A DNA stretch of 64,000 bases from Urinicoccus massiliensis (GCF_900120405.1 NZ_LT635492.1:205478-269477); one strand, 5' to 3'; shown: positions 7,662 through 17,174, counted from the first letter of the stretch. Numbers and translations are program-made. The notes: generated from the letters alone by a model not told the origin.

Positions 7662-9191
7662 ATGTATTCGAGAATTAAGACATGTACATTAGAAGGTCTT
7701 GAAGGACATATCGTTCAGGTTGAATGTGATTTATCTAGAGGATTACCCAAAATAAATATTGTAGGGCTTCCGGATGCAGCAATTAAGGAGTCGTCTGAAA
7801 GAGCCAGGGCGGCAATTAAAAACAGTCAATTAGATTTTCCTTTGAAGCGAATTACCATCAACTTAAGCCCTGCCAGTCTAAAAAAAGATGGAACGCAAAT
7901 GGATCTCGCTATTTGCATTGCAATCTTGGCTGCCAATGGAGAAGTGGCAGAAGATAAGATTGAAGACTACATATACATAGGTGAGGTCAACCTGGATGGC
8001 CAGGTAACGGCCATAGAAGGGGCCCTACCTATGATTATCTCTTTAAGGGAAAAGGGCTATCGAAAAGTCATCGTCCCCTATAAGAATCGGAAAGAATGTG
8101 CAGCTATTTCTGATATGGAAATTTATCCAGTAAATTCACTAGTGGAAGTGGTGGAGTTTATTAATGGGGAAAGGGAAATTAAGCCCCAAGCTGCAGAAAT
8201 TTTTCAAGAGTCAAGTAAACGTTATGATGTAGACTTTTCTGAAATTAGGGGTCAACACCTATTAAAGAGAGCCATGGAAATTGCGGCTGCTGGCGGACAC
8301 AATCTATTAATGATTGGGTCTCCTGGTTGTGGAAAGAGCATGGCGGCAAAAAGGCTATCAACCATCCTTCCTCCTTTAACCTTTGAAGAGTCCATAGAAG
8401 TGACAAAAATATATAGTGTAGCGGGACTTTTAAAGGACGAAAATTTAATTAAAGAGCGGCCCTTTCGGTCTCCCCACCACACCAGTTCTTCTGTTTCCTT
8501 GATAGGAGGAGGACGGATTCCAAAACCGGGGGAAGTATCCTTGGCCCATAATGGAGTCCTCTACCTGGATGAATTGGCTGAATTTTCTAGAAATGTCCTG
8601 GAAGTTTTACGCCAACCCATGGAAGATCACTCTATTCATATAGCCAGAGCACAAGCTTCCCTTACTTACCCTGCAAACTTCATGTTTGTAGGATCTATGA
8701 ACCCTTGCCCATGTGGTTATTATGGCCACCCTACTGAACCTTGCCAATGCTCCACCCAGAGCATACAAAGATACCTGGGAAAAATCAGCCATCCCCTTTT
8801 GGACCGAATTGATATCCACGTAGAATTGTCGCCGGTTAAATTTAAGGATATTTCAGCGGATATAAAGGAAGAAACCAGTGAAGAAATTCGCAAGAGGGTC
8901 ATTGGAGCAAGAAACCGTCAAATTGAACGATTTAAAGAGTCTAATTATTTCTGCAATGCCAATATTAAGGATAGAGAAATAAAAAAATACTGTAAGATTG
9001 ACCGGGATAGTGAAAAAATAATCGAGATGGCCTTTAAAAAATATCATTTTTCCGCCCGAAGCTACCATAAGATTTTAAAGGTTGCTAGGACCATTGCTGA
9101 CCTTAGTGGGTCAGAAAATATAAAGCAAGACCATTTATTGGAAGCCATTCGCTATCGAAGCGTGGAATCAAAATATTGGGGGAGTAGATGA
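7662..9191 (+). CDS. comM: ComM/YifB-family Mg-chelatase-like AAA+ ATPase
   Basis: AAA+ protein of 509 residues related to ComM, the branch-migration helicase that promotes recombination during natural transformation. N-terminal Lon-substrate-like/ChlI domain (about 1-170, with GLPDAAIKESSERARAA), Walker A GSPGCGKS near 219-226, Walker B LYLDELAEF near 300, and the family's cysteine cluster MNPCPCGYYGHP followed by CQC. C-terminal Mg-chelatase region with SARSYHKILKVARTIADL. It overlaps dprA by 4 bases. Neighbouring dprA and the pilus genes make a role in handling incoming DNA plausible, but that is context, not proof. Confidence 0.94.
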   Translation: MYSRIKTCTLEGLEGHIVQVECDLSRGLPKINIVGLPDAAIKESSERARAAIKNSQLDFPLKRITINLSPASLKKDGTQMDLAICIAILAANGEVAEDKIEDYIYIGEVNLDGQVTAIEGALPMIISLREKGYRKVIVPYKNRKECAAISDMEIYPVNSLVEVVEFINGEREIKPQAAEIFQESSKRYDVDFSEIRGQHLLKRAMEIAAAGGHNLLMIGSPGCGKSMAAKRLSTILPPLTFEESIEVTKIYSVAGLLKDENLIKERPFRSPHHTSSSVSLIGGGRIPKPGEVSLAHNGVLYLDELAEFSRNVLEVLRQPMEDHSIHIARAQASLTYPANFMFVGSMNPCPCGYYGHPTEPCQCSTQSIQRYLGKISHPLLDRIDIHVELSPVKFKDISADIKEETSEEIRKRVIGARNRQIERFKESNYFCNANIKDREIKKYCKIDRDSEKIIEMAFKKYHFSARSYHKILKVARTIADLSGSENIKQDHLLEAIRYRSVESKYWGSR

Positions 9192-10270
9192 AAACAGTCA
9201 GAGAAGGAAAGATAGCCCTTTCTCTTTTGGGATTTACTGCCGAGCAAATCCATAAAATCGAGGAGGACCTACCTAGCTATTTTCAAAATAAGGAGCTTTT
9301 TCTAGAGCAAGTCAAAAAGAATCTAGGGCCCAATCTGGTTCAGAAGATAAAAAATGCAGATGAAGAGGCCTTGCTGGCCAAGCTTAGAGAGGATATGAAC
9401 CGTTTGAAATTCCAAGTCTCGGTGGACCAGGATGAGGACTATCCTGATGAATTTAACTATATTGAAAATCCACCAGTAGTCTTATATATTAGAGGAGACC
9501 TAAGGCGTGTTTTGGAAAAAGAGCGTTGTGGTATTGTAGGAGCCAGATCTCATACAGCCTATGGCAAGGCTGTAGCCCAGGATATCTCTCGTGGGTTAGT
9601 GGATCGGGATGTGGCAGTTGTAAGTGGGATGGCTTTAGGCATTGATGCCATTTCTCAATGGGCCTGTCTGGACCAAGGAGGACGATCTATTGGCGTTTTA
9701 GGAACTGGGGTGGATGTTATTTATCCCACCAGAAACAAGGATTTATACTATAAGCTGGTGGAAGAAGGGGCTATTATAACAGAGTATCCTCCGGGATCCC
9801 AAGCCCTTCCACATCATTTTCCCCTGAGGAATCGAATTATTTCAGCTTTGAGCCAATGCGTCATTGTCATTGAAGCAAAAGAAAAGTCAGGGTCCTTGAT
9901 TACGGCCCGGTATGCAGCAGAACAGGGCAAGGACATTTTTGCCGTTCCAGGAAATATTAACTCTCCCTACAGCCAGGGAACAAATCTTTTAATCAGAGAT
10001 GGTGCCTTGATATATACCAAGCAAGAAGACCTGGATTTTATCTTTAAAAAGAAGACGAGACAAGCTGTTGACTTGGATATTGATGAAGATGAAAGACTAT
10101 ACTTGCAATGGATAGCCCAGGGCATGAATACAGCAAACTTGATATGTTTAAAAACTGGACATAAAATTGCAACAGTAAATATGATTCTTACCTTGTTAGA
10201 GATGAAGGGAATTATCCAGTCTCAAGGAACGGATCAATTTGTCCTATGTGCAGGCGTTCAAATTGATTAA
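9188..10270 (+). CDS. dprA: DNA processing protein DprA
   Basis: Loads RecA on incoming single-stranded DNA during natural transformation. 360 residues: N-terminal helical (SAM-like) region, central Rossmann-type domain with VGARSHTAYG, VVSGMALGIDAISQ, GTGVDVIYP and LRNRIIS, the KSGSLITARYA helix, and a short C-terminal winged-helix region (about 300-360). The start overlaps comM (ATGA). All hallmark segments are intact, so the product is likely functional. With comM and the downstream pilus cluster it forms a DNA-uptake-like block on the same strand. Confidence 0.96.
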   Translation: MKTVREGKIALSLLGFTAEQIHKIEEDLPSYFQNKELFLEQVKKNLGPNLVQKIKNADEEALLAKLREDMNRLKFQVSVDQDEDYPDEFNYIENPPVVLYIRGDLRRVLEKERCGIVGARSHTAYGKAVAQDISRGLVDRDVAVVSGMALGIDAISQWACLDQGGRSIGVLGTGVDVIYPTRNKDLYYKLVEEGAIITEYPPGSQALPHHFPLRNRIISALSQCVIVIEAKEKSGSLITARYAAEQGKDIFAVPGNINSPYSQGTNLLIRDGALIYTKQEDLDFIFKKKTRQAVDLDIDEDERLYLQWIAQGMNTANLICLKTGHKIATVNMILTLLEMKGIIQSQGTDQFVLCAGVQID

Positions 10271-10313
10271 GGCGCTGGAGCATAAAATCTAACAGATAGG
10301 GTTGAGGTGTTAA

Positions 10314-12380
10314 ATGAAGAATTTAGTAATTGTGGAGTCGCCAACTAAGGCCAAGGCAATAAAAAAAATGTTAGGAAGAAATTATAAGGTATTGGCTTCT
10401 GTTGGTCACGTTCGAGACTTACCCAAAAGTACCTTTGGTATCGACATTGAAAATGATTTTGAGCCAAAATACATCAACATTCGGGGAAAGGGCCCCTTGA
10501 TTAATGAGTTAAAGGCAGAAGCCAAAAAAGTGGACAGAGTCCTCTTGGCAACAGACCCCGACCGGGAAGGAGAGGCCATTTCGTGGCATTTAGCCTATAT
10601 ATTAGACCTGGATTTAAACGACGAAATCCGAGTGGAGTTTAATGAAATTACAGAAGAAACAGTTAAAAGACAAATAAAGTTACCTAGAAAAATCGATGAA
10701 GATTTAGTCGATGCCCAACAAGCCAGAAGAATTTTAGACCGGATTGTGGGTTATAAGATCAGCCCTCTTTTGTGGAAAAAGGTAAAAAGTGGCCTTTCAG
10801 CTGGTCGTGTTCAATCAGTGGTCTTAAAGCTTATTTGCGAAAGAGAAGAAGAAATTGAACAGTTTGAGCCGGAAGAATCCTGGACCATAGAAGCAGTCTT
10901 AAAAAAATCTAGGAATAAGTTCAATGCCAGCTATATTGGGCAACGAGTAGGGGATAAGATTGAAAAGAGGACTTTTGAAACACAAGAGCAAGCACAAAAA
11001 ATCTACAATGAAGTCAGGGTAAAGGAACTTGAAGTATATAGCCTGCAAGAATCTAAAAAGAACCGAGTGACCTTTAAACCATTTACGACATCAACCCTAC
11101 AACAGGAAGGTTCTCGGAGGTTAAACTTTAATACTAGAAGAACTATGCAGGTGGCCCAGGGTTTGTATGAAGGGATTGACATTCCGGGAGAAAAAACAGT
11201 GGGTTTAATTACCTACATGCGTACAGATTCAACTCGAATGTCAGACCAGGCCAGGAATGCTTGCCGGACTTTTATTAAAGACAACTATGGACCTGAATAT
11301 TTAGGACCAAACTATAGAGCGAGTGGAAAAAAAGAAGGGGTTCAAGATGCCCATGAGTGTATTCGCCCTACAGATGTAAGTCGAACTCCGGCAAAAATTA
11401 AGGATTCTTTAACCAAGGAACAATTCCAGCTATATGAATTAATTTGGAACCGTTTTGTAGCATCACAAATGGCACCTGCCCAAATCCAGTCCATGACGGC
11501 CCTATTTAATACAAAAGACCATATCTTTAAAAGTACAGGGTCAAGAATTGCCTTTGATGGATTTTTAAGAGTCTACCATTATGCCAAGAGCAAGGATGCC
11601 TATTTACCAGCATTGGAGGAAAAAGAACGAGTAAATGTCTTATCCATGGAGTGTGAGCAGCACTTTACTCAACCGCCGGCAAGGTACAATGAAGCCTCCC
11701 TAATTAAGACCCTAGAAGATCTACAAATCGGGCGTCCTTCAACCTATGCATCCATGGTTAGCACTCTTTTAACTCGTTATTATGCAGTTTTAGAACAGAA
11801 AAAAATCACACCAACAGAATTGGGGATGACTGTCAATGATCTTTTAAGCAATTATTTCCCAGACTTGGTCAATGTAGACTTTACAGCAGGAATGGAAAAG
11901 TCCCTAGATGAAATTGCAGAAGGAGAAATTCCCTGGAAGGAGCTGGTTCGGGAGGTCTATAAGGTTTTAGAAAAAGACCTGGTGAAGGCAGAAAAAGAAA
12001 TTGACCGCATTAAAATTCGAGATGAAGAAACCGATGAAAAGTGTGAAAAATGTGGCCGAAATATGGTCATCAAAATGGGAAGATATGGCAAATTTTTAGC
12101 CTGCCCTGGTTTTCCAGAATGTCGTAACGCAAGGCCCTTGGAAGAAAAAATAGGTCTTGCCTGTCCCAAGTGTAAGAGCGGGGAAATTGTTGTGCGTAGA
12201 AGCAAAAAGGGTCGTGTATTTTATGGATGTAGCAACTATCCAAAGTGCGATTTTGTTTCCTGGCACGAACCCACCAATGAAAAGTGCCCAAAATGTGGCG
12301 ATATTATGACTAAAAGGGTCACTCGAAAGGGAACGAGACTTCAGTGCAACAACAAGGAATGTTCTTATATCAAAAAATGA
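10314..12380 (+). CDS. topA: DNA topoisomerase I
   Basis: Type IA topoisomerase that relaxes negative supercoils. 688 residues: TOPRIM domain with the acidic triad DPDRE near 80-85, the active-site tyrosine Y301 in TYMRTDST, and three C-terminal four-cysteine zinc ribbons between about residue 575 and the end (CEKCGRN, CPKCKSG and CPKCGDI, each completed by a second Cys pair). The number of zinc ribbons is usual for Firmicutes. Transcribed with dprA, 43 bases apart; pilB follows 7 bases after the stop. Confidence 0.97.
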   Translation: MKNLVIVESPTKAKAIKKMLGRNYKVLASVGHVRDLPKSTFGIDIENDFEPKYINIRGKGPLINELKAEAKKVDRVLLATDPDREGEAISWHLAYILDLDLNDEIRVEFNEITEETVKRQIKLPRKIDEDLVDAQQARRILDRIVGYKISPLLWKKVKSGLSAGRVQSVVLKLICEREEEIEQFEPEESWTIEAVLKKSRNKFNASYIGQRVGDKIEKRTFETQEQAQKIYNEVRVKELEVYSLQESKKNRVTFKPFTTSTLQQEGSRRLNFNTRRTMQVAQGLYEGIDIPGEKTVGLITYMRTDSTRMSDQARNACRTFIKDNYGPEYLGPNYRASGKKEGVQDAHECIRPTDVSRTPAKIKDSLTKEQFQLYELIWNRFVASQMAPAQIQSMTALFNTKDHIFKSTGSRIAFDGFLRVYHYAKSKDAYLPALEEKERVNVLSMECEQHFTQPPARYNEASLIKTLEDLQIGRPSTYASMVSTLLTRYYAVLEQKKITPTELGMTVNDLLSNYFPDLVNVDFTAGMEKSLDEIAEGEIPWKELVREVYKVLEKDLVKAEKEIDRIKIRDEETDEKCEKCGRNMVIKMGRYGKFLACPGFPECRNARPLEEKIGLACPKCKSGEIVVRRSKKGRVFYGCSNYPKCDFVSWHEPTNEKCPKCGDIMTKRVTRKGTRLQCNNKECSYIKK

Positions 12381-12387
12381 GGCTATT

Positions 12388-13761
12388 ATGAATGAGATCA
12401 TCACAAAAGAGAAATTAAAACAATGGAATTTAGAAGTCGTCAAAAAAGAAGATGGGAAAATCTACTTGATGAGTTTCGAGGATTCGGACAAGTATAGGGA
12501 AGCCATTGAGTGTTTAACCGACTTAGAAGTTGTTTTTATGGATCAAAAGGGTCAGATTATCTGTAAAAAAGATGGGGCCGACATGCTGGATGAAGAGGAT
12601 GTGGCCCCGGTCTATGAAGAGGAAGAGCATGAGCTCATCCAGGTCAGTAACCAAATGATTAAAGATGGTCTGGCAGTCGGAGCCTCAGATATTCACATTG
12701 AACCCCTATCAGACAAGCTAAGAATTCGCTTTAGAATTGATGGGAAGTTAAAAAACTATAAGTTTATGCCCCTGGCCTATAGTGATAAATTACTTGTCCG
12801 CTTAAAAATTCTAGCCGGTCTGGATATTTCCCAAAAGAAACTTCCCCAAGACGGGCGGTTTTTCATAGAGGACAAGCAGGGCCAGGTGGATATTCGCCTG
12901 TCTACTTCTCCTGTCTATCGGGGAGAAAAAATAGTTTTGCGTTTATTAAAAAAGAAACCGGAGCTTTTAACCATGGAGGGCTTGGGATTAAATAGCCAGC
13001 AAAGAGAGGACCTGACTTTCTTACTTAAACAAAGCAATGGTTTAATTTTATTTACGGGACCTACAAATTCAGGGAAAACTACCTCGATTTACACTCTTTT
13101 GCAAGAAATAAATAGGGAATCTATGAACATTATGACCATAGAAGACCCCATCGAATACCAAATTGAAGGCATCAACCAAATGCAGGTGAACCCGGTTGTC
13201 CACATGGACTTTACCCAGGGATTAAGAACCATGCTAAGGCAGGATCCGGATGTTTTAATGGTAGGGGAAATCAGAAATCCCGAAACTGCAAAAATAGCTA
13301 TTCGAGCAGCGATTACAGGTCGTCTGATTTTTTCCACTATACATACAAGGGATGCTATTTCTGCAGTCTATCGGTTGGAGGAAATGGGGATTCAGCCTTA
13401 TTATATTGCAGATGGTCTTTTGGGGATTGTGGCCCAAAGGCTTCTTACGACTCTTTGCCCCCATTGTAAGGAGCCTGTGAAGATGAAAGTTCCAGCTTTT
13501 TTTGACCAGGAAGTTGTACTTTACCAGGCTCGTGGATGTCCACATTGTAACCAAGGCTATTTGGGCCGCAAGGCTGTGTTTGAGATTATTCTCTTTAAAG
13601 ATTGGTTGGTGGACTGTATCAACCGGGGAAAAGACTTGGCTTATATGAGGAACGAGCTAAAAAAACGTGGAATTCCTAGCCTTAAAGACCGGATTACGGA
13701 AGAATTACTTAATGGAACCATCAGCTTAGATGAAGCCTACCGCTGTTTAAATACCATTTAG
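12388..13761 (+). CDS. pilB: Type II secretion/type IV pilus assembly ATPase (PilB/GspE/ComGA-like)
   Basis: Hexameric ATPase powering pilin polymerisation at the inner face of the membrane. 457 residues: short N-terminal domain, then ASDIHIEP and RIRFRIDGKL, Walker A GPTNSGKTTS near 225, the Asp box IMTIEDPIEYQ, Walker B VLMVGEIRN, the His box STIHTRDAI, and a C-terminal zinc-binding tetracysteine (CPHC about 357 and GCPHCNQGY). The N-terminal region is shorter than in E. coli PilB, nearer to ComGA. First gene of a five-gene pilus block following topA. It could drive either a type IV pilus or a competence pseudopilus. Confidence 0.93.
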   Translation: MNEIITKEKLKQWNLEVVKKEDGKIYLMSFEDSDKYREAIECLTDLEVVFMDQKGQIICKKDGADMLDEEDVAPVYEEEEHELIQVSNQMIKDGLAVGASDIHIEPLSDKLRIRFRIDGKLKNYKFMPLAYSDKLLVRLKILAGLDISQKKLPQDGRFFIEDKQGQVDIRLSTSPVYRGEKIVLRLLKKKPELLTMEGLGLNSQQREDLTFLLKQSNGLILFTGPTNSGKTTSIYTLLQEINRESMNIMTIEDPIEYQIEGINQMQVNPVVHMDFTQGLRTMLRQDPDVLMVGEIRNPETAKIAIRAAITGRLIFSTIHTRDAISAVYRLEEMGIQPYYIADGLLGIVAQRLLTTLCPHCKEPVKMKVPAFFDQEVVLYQARGCPHCNQGYLGRKAVFEIILFKDWLVDCINRGKDLAYMRNELKKRGIPSLKDRITEELLNGTISLDEAYRCLNTI

Positions 13762-13770
13762 GAGATTAAG

Positions 13771-14949
13771 GTGAAGTTTAAATATAAGGGTTTTAGTAAA
13801 GACCAGGAAATTATTTCAGGGGAAATCACCTGTAGGAATAAGGAAGAGGCTCTTCTTTATTTAAAAAATAGGGAAATTTTACCTATTAAAATTAGCCAGG
13901 TATTTCTTTCGCTGAGTCCCCGTGTGTTTTCAGAGTATGAGTTAAGTAACTTTTCAAGAGAGTGCTACTTTTTATTATCAGGGGGTCTTAGCCTGACGGA
14001 GACCTTTAAATTATTGAAGGGTCAAGCAAGGAAAAAGAAGCATGCCTTATTTTATCAAGACTGCCTAGACCAGCTGTATTTAGGGGAAAATTTGTCGGCG
14101 ATTTTTAAAAAGTGGAGGTTGCCAGATCTTTTTATTTCTTCTTTTGAAGTGGCGGAAAATTCAGGTTTATTACTGGACATGTTTAAAGAACTGGGAGAAT
14201 ACTACCAACAGCAAAGCGACATCAAAAAAGCTTTTATCAATGCCATTAGCTATCCGGTTCTCTTGATTATAGTAATGACAGGAATGGTTCAATTTTTATC
14301 TATTCATGTCTTACCGATTTTTGAGGAACTTTTTATTCAGAGGCAGGTAATCTTACCTTGGCAGACCAAGGTTCTCCTATTTCTAGCTCGTGGGGTTCGA
14401 AATTATTCTGTGGCTTTTCTTATTGCCTTTTTAGGACTCCTTCTAGCATTTTACCTGGCCTTAAAAAATAAGAACTTTAAGTACAGGGTAGACTATCTTG
14501 TCTACCATTTTCCGATTTTTTCAAAAATAAGTCAGCACCAGCTAACCATGCGTCTATCCAGAAACCTCTACCTGCTATTACAGGGAGGTCAGGACATCTT
14601 AACCGCTTTTGCCATTATGGAAAAATCCACCGACAACCTATATCTCAAGGATGTTTATGGTCAAATTCAAAAGGAATTAGTGGCGGGGAGGGACTTATGG
14701 CACAGCCTGGGCCAGCAAAAGATTTTTCTTCCAACCTTTCCAGCCTTGGTTCGAGTTGGAGAAGAGGCAGGATCTTTAAAAGAAACCTTCAGCCATAGCT
14801 CTCTACTTTATCAAAATGACTTTTTAAACCTATGTAAAAAATTAAATACCTTGATCGAACCGGTCCTGTTAATTTTACTTTCTGTCGTTGTTGCCTTTAT
14901 TGTCATCAGTATTATTAGTCCCATGTTTGAAATGATTAATCAATTCTAG
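13771..14949 (+). CDS. pilC: Type IV pilus/type II secretion platform protein (PilC/GspF/ComGB-like)
   Basis: Integral membrane platform protein that couples the assembly ATPase to pilin insertion. 392 residues with two T2SSF repeats: one at about 50-180 (FSRECYFLLSGG) and one at about 250-375 (LSRNLYLLLQGG). There are three membrane helices (about 160-185, 208-230 and 360-385). The start is GTG, 9 bases after pilB, with an AGGAG-type site. It shares its partners with pilB; the pilin gene follows at once. Confidence 0.93.
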   Translation: MKFKYKGFSKDQEIISGEITCRNKEEALLYLKNREILPIKISQVFLSLSPRVFSEYELSNFSRECYFLLSGGLSLTETFKLLKGQARKKKHALFYQDCLDQLYLGENLSAIFKKWRLPDLFISSFEVAENSGLLLDMFKELGEYYQQQSDIKKAFINAISYPVLLIIVMTGMVQFLSIHVLPIFEELFIQRQVILPWQTKVLLFLARGVRNYSVAFLIAFLGLLLAFYLALKNKNFKYRVDYLVYHFPIFSKISQHQLTMRLSRNLYLLLQGGQDILTAFAIMEKSTDNLYLKDVYGQIQKELVAGRDLWHSLGQQKIFLPTFPALVRVGEEAGSLKETFSHSSLLYQNDFLNLCKKLNTLIEPVLLILLSVVVAFIVISIISPMFEMINQF

Positions 14950-14958
14950 GAGGAAGAA

Positions 14959-15309
14959 ATGAAAAAGAAAAAAGGTTTTACTCTATTGGAAATGGTCATT
15001 GTAATAGGCATCATCGCCTTGCTTTTATCCATTGCCATTCCAAGATTTCAAAAAACCAATCGGTCGGCAGAGATATTAACCCATGATGCCAATGTGAAGA
15101 TGTTAAAAAATGCAGCCATCCTATACTTAAATGACCATCCTGAAGCCGATACGGTGCCGATAGACCAACTCAAGGTCTATATTGAAGGGGACATTCCAAA
15201 ACCTGCCCGCTTTTTACCGGAAAAATCTTTTTCGATAAAGTATGATAAGTCCAAAGGAACCATCGAGGTTATACCGGGAGAGGTTGATAAGAGCAAGTAC
15301 AATGGGTAA
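14959..15309 (+). CDS. Type IV pilin / pseudopilin (ComGC-like)
   Basis: Prepilin of 116 residues with a class III signal: basic leader MKKKKG, cleavage before the Phe of FTLLEMVIVIG (Glu at +5), then a hydrophobic helix to about residue 28, followed by a small C-terminal globular part (about 85 residues). It has no cysteine, so no disulfide loop. It is the only pilin visible in the window and thus probably the major one. The preceding AGGAGG site is strong. The next gene, the likely prepilin peptidase, starts 8 bases before its end. Confidence 0.92.
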   Translation: MKKKKGFTLLEMVIVIGIIALLLSIAIPRFQKTNRSAEILTHDANVKMLKNAAILYLNDHPEADTVPIDQLKVYIEGDIPKPARFLPEKSFSIKYDKSKGTIEVIPGEVDKSKYNG

Positions 15310-15913
15310 CTTGTTAATGTTAATTTTAATAAATAGCCTTTTTTATTTCTTTCGATATAAGAAAATAAAAGGGAATGGAGCAGGGGATAGGGAGTTAAGA
15401 ATCATCTATCTTATCTATTTGGTCTATATTTTTGCCTATGGAATCCATGGACACTTTCATGAAATACCAAAACTCGAACCCCAGCTAGCCCTGACCTATA
15501 TTTTTTTCATAGGCCAGGGAATCTCCATGGCCATAGGGGACCTGGTTAAGGGAGATTTTTATCTTTTCGACTTAATCTGGCTTTTTTTACAGGGGCTTTT
15601 TATCTTGGTCCAAAGAGGCAGCTACTATTTAGTTTTGCCTGGATTTTGCGTTTTTTTGTTTTTCTGGATTATTGAAAGGGCCTTTGGGGGCTTTGGAGAT
15701 GGAGATAAGGACTATGCATGTGCCTTGGCCCTAGCCTGCCAATCAAGTTTGGGCATTTATGGATATTTGACAAGCTCTTTTATCTTGGCGGGAGCCGTGG
15801 GCTTGGTAGGACTTTTGTGTCTGGGCTGGACCCGGGATAAAAAGCTTCCCTTGGGACCTTTTTTAATGCTGGGTTGGATTCTTGTAAATACTCTAAGGTG
15901 GTGGAAAATATGA
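15302..15913 (+). CDS. Short prepilin peptidase-like membrane protein (A24 type)
   Basis: About 203 residues, nearly all hydrophobic, with six or so membrane helices. One aspartate lies in GDLVKGDFYLFDL (about 75-88) and a GxGD-type motif lies in GGFGDGDKDY (about 129-138), the second catalytic aspartate of A24 aspartic peptidases. The N-terminal cysteine-rich N-methyltransferase domain of classical PilD/ComC is absent. ATG 15302 is chosen over an upstream in-frame ATG at 15242, which lies deep in the pilin gene. The position directly after the pilin supports the call. Sequence is divergent, so assignment rests on the motif plus context. Confidence 0.75.
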   Translation: MGNLLMLILINSLFYFFRYKKIKGNGAGDRELRIIYLIYLVYIFAYGIHGHFHEIPKLEPQLALTYIFFIGQGISMAIGDLVKGDFYLFDLIWLFLQGLFILVQRGSYYLVLPGFCVFLFFWIIERAFGGFGDGDKDYACALALACQSSLGIYGYLTSSFILAGAVGLVGLLCLGWTRDKKLPLGPFLMLGWILVNTLRWWKI

Positions 15914-17088
15914 GGGGAATTTTAAGGATAGAAAACGGAAGGTTTCTTTTGTCCAGCCAGGCAGGGAACCTAGAATACTTTTTTCCTTGGGATATTGTAA
16001 AACAGGGGAAGATTCGGGACTATTATCAATTTTACTACCATATTCATCAATTTTTAGATGGACATAAAGACATCCAGGAATTAGTGGTTTTTATGCCTAT
16101 GAAAAATCTTAAGACCTTTCAATATCCTACAGACAAGCTGACAAAAGCCGAAGGTAAAGACCTGGAAAGCCTCCAAGAAGAAAAATTGTCCATTGACTTG
16201 GAACAAAGCAAAAAATTGACCTACAAGTCCTGGAATAAAAAGTGTTATATGTCTTATTATCCCAAGGAGACGGTGGATTTATTGGAAAAATGCTTTGTAG
16301 ATTTACCCTTACAGGTGAAATTGACAGATCGGCCCCTTTCAGACCATTCTTTTATCTATACTTCCATCGATATTATTTTTTATCAAAATAAAGATAGCTT
16401 TAAAACACAGAGCTTTTCAAATGGGGATTGGGTTGAATATTTAAAGAAAGAAAAAATAAGTCCGGAAAGGGCTTATAAATTTATGTCCCAGCGACTAAAT
16501 TTAGAAAATCAAGAAGTTTTAGACCAATACTATATGGTCTACTTTATGGAGGGGATATCTCAAGTAAAAAAATCCCTAAGTCAAGAAAATCTCTTGGAGG
16601 TGAATTCGGAAACCAGGGGAGACCTCTTAAAAAGATTTCAAGTAGAAAATATCCAAGAATTGAAATTCCTAACGACTACTTGGGAAGATGGGGAAGAGAG
16701 AAGAGCCCCAGGCTTTAAAAAACTTCATGTGGATTTATACAAGCTGGCTATGTCGGCCTTAATTTTCTTTACCATTTTAGGCATGTTGATTCATTATGCC
16801 TCCTTAAAAAGAGACTATAAAAAACTTCTTCATGCAAAGGCTAATCCTGTGACAAATCAAGTCCAGACAAGGATTGATCTGGGACCCCTTCTAGACTTTC
16901 AAGATCAACGCCTCATTGAATATGAAATTACAGAAAAAGATAAAACCTTTGACTTAAAAGCAAAAAGCAATTCTCTAGACTACCTACACTACTTAAAAGA
17001 GGAAGTTGCAAAAAAGGGCTATCATATTTTAGAGGATGAGCTATCTTATGAAGATGAAAGTTACTGCTTAAAAATCAAGGGGCAATAA
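15910..17088 (+). CDS. Bitopic protein of the pilus cluster, possible PilM/PilN-like assembly factor
   Basis: 392 residues; not recognised by family. It has a cytoplasmic-type N-terminal region of about 275 residues (few hydrophobic stretches, charged), a single membrane helix near 279-297 (AMSALIFFTILGMLI) and about 95 residues outside. This layout resembles GspL or a PilM-PilN fusion, which link the assembly ATPase to the envelope parts of a pilus machine. Start ATG 15910 overlaps the peptidase stop (ATGA) and has AGGTGG at 15896-15901, better than the earlier in-frame ATG. As last gene of the pilus operon it is expected to be an assembly component; this is inference from topology and place. 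Confidence 0.6.
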   Translation: MRGILRIENGRFLLSSQAGNLEYFFPWDIVKQGKIRDYYQFYYHIHQFLDGHKDIQELVVFMPMKNLKTFQYPTDKLTKAEGKDLESLQEEKLSIDLEQSKKLTYKSWNKKCYMSYYPKETVDLLEKCFVDLPLQVKLTDRPLSDHSFIYTSIDIIFYQNKDSFKTQSFSNGDWVEYLKKEKISPERAYKFMSQRLNLENQEVLDQYYMVYFMEGISQVKKSLSQENLLEVNSETRGDLLKRFQVENIQELKFLTTTWEDGEERRAPGFKKLHVDLYKLAMSALIFFTILGMLIHYASLKRDYKKLLHAKANPVTNQVQTRIDLGPLLDFQDQRLIEYEITEKDKTFDLKAKSNSLDYLHYLKEEVAKKGYHILEDELSYEDESYCLKIKGQ

Positions 17089-17121
17089 TTATTACAAAAT
17101 AGTAACAACGGTTAAGAATTA

Positions 17122-17150
17122 TTGACATTCGCCAGCTTAAAGTGTATTCT
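17122..17150 (+). promoter_or_regulatory. Sigma-A promoter for the amidase gene
   Basis: TTGACA at 17122-17127 and TATTCT at 17145-17150 with a 17-base spacer, 24 bases before the ATG of the amidase. The -35 box is perfect consensus. It separates amidase-rdgB from the pilus operon. Confidence 0.75.
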
Positions 17151-17174
17151 CAAATATGTTAAAAGGAGGATGCT

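Noticed and set aside
15242-15301. Longer N-terminus for the prepilin peptidase
   Set aside because: The extra 20 residues are an overlapping frame of the pilin and have no membrane character; ATG 15302 fits the first membrane helix.
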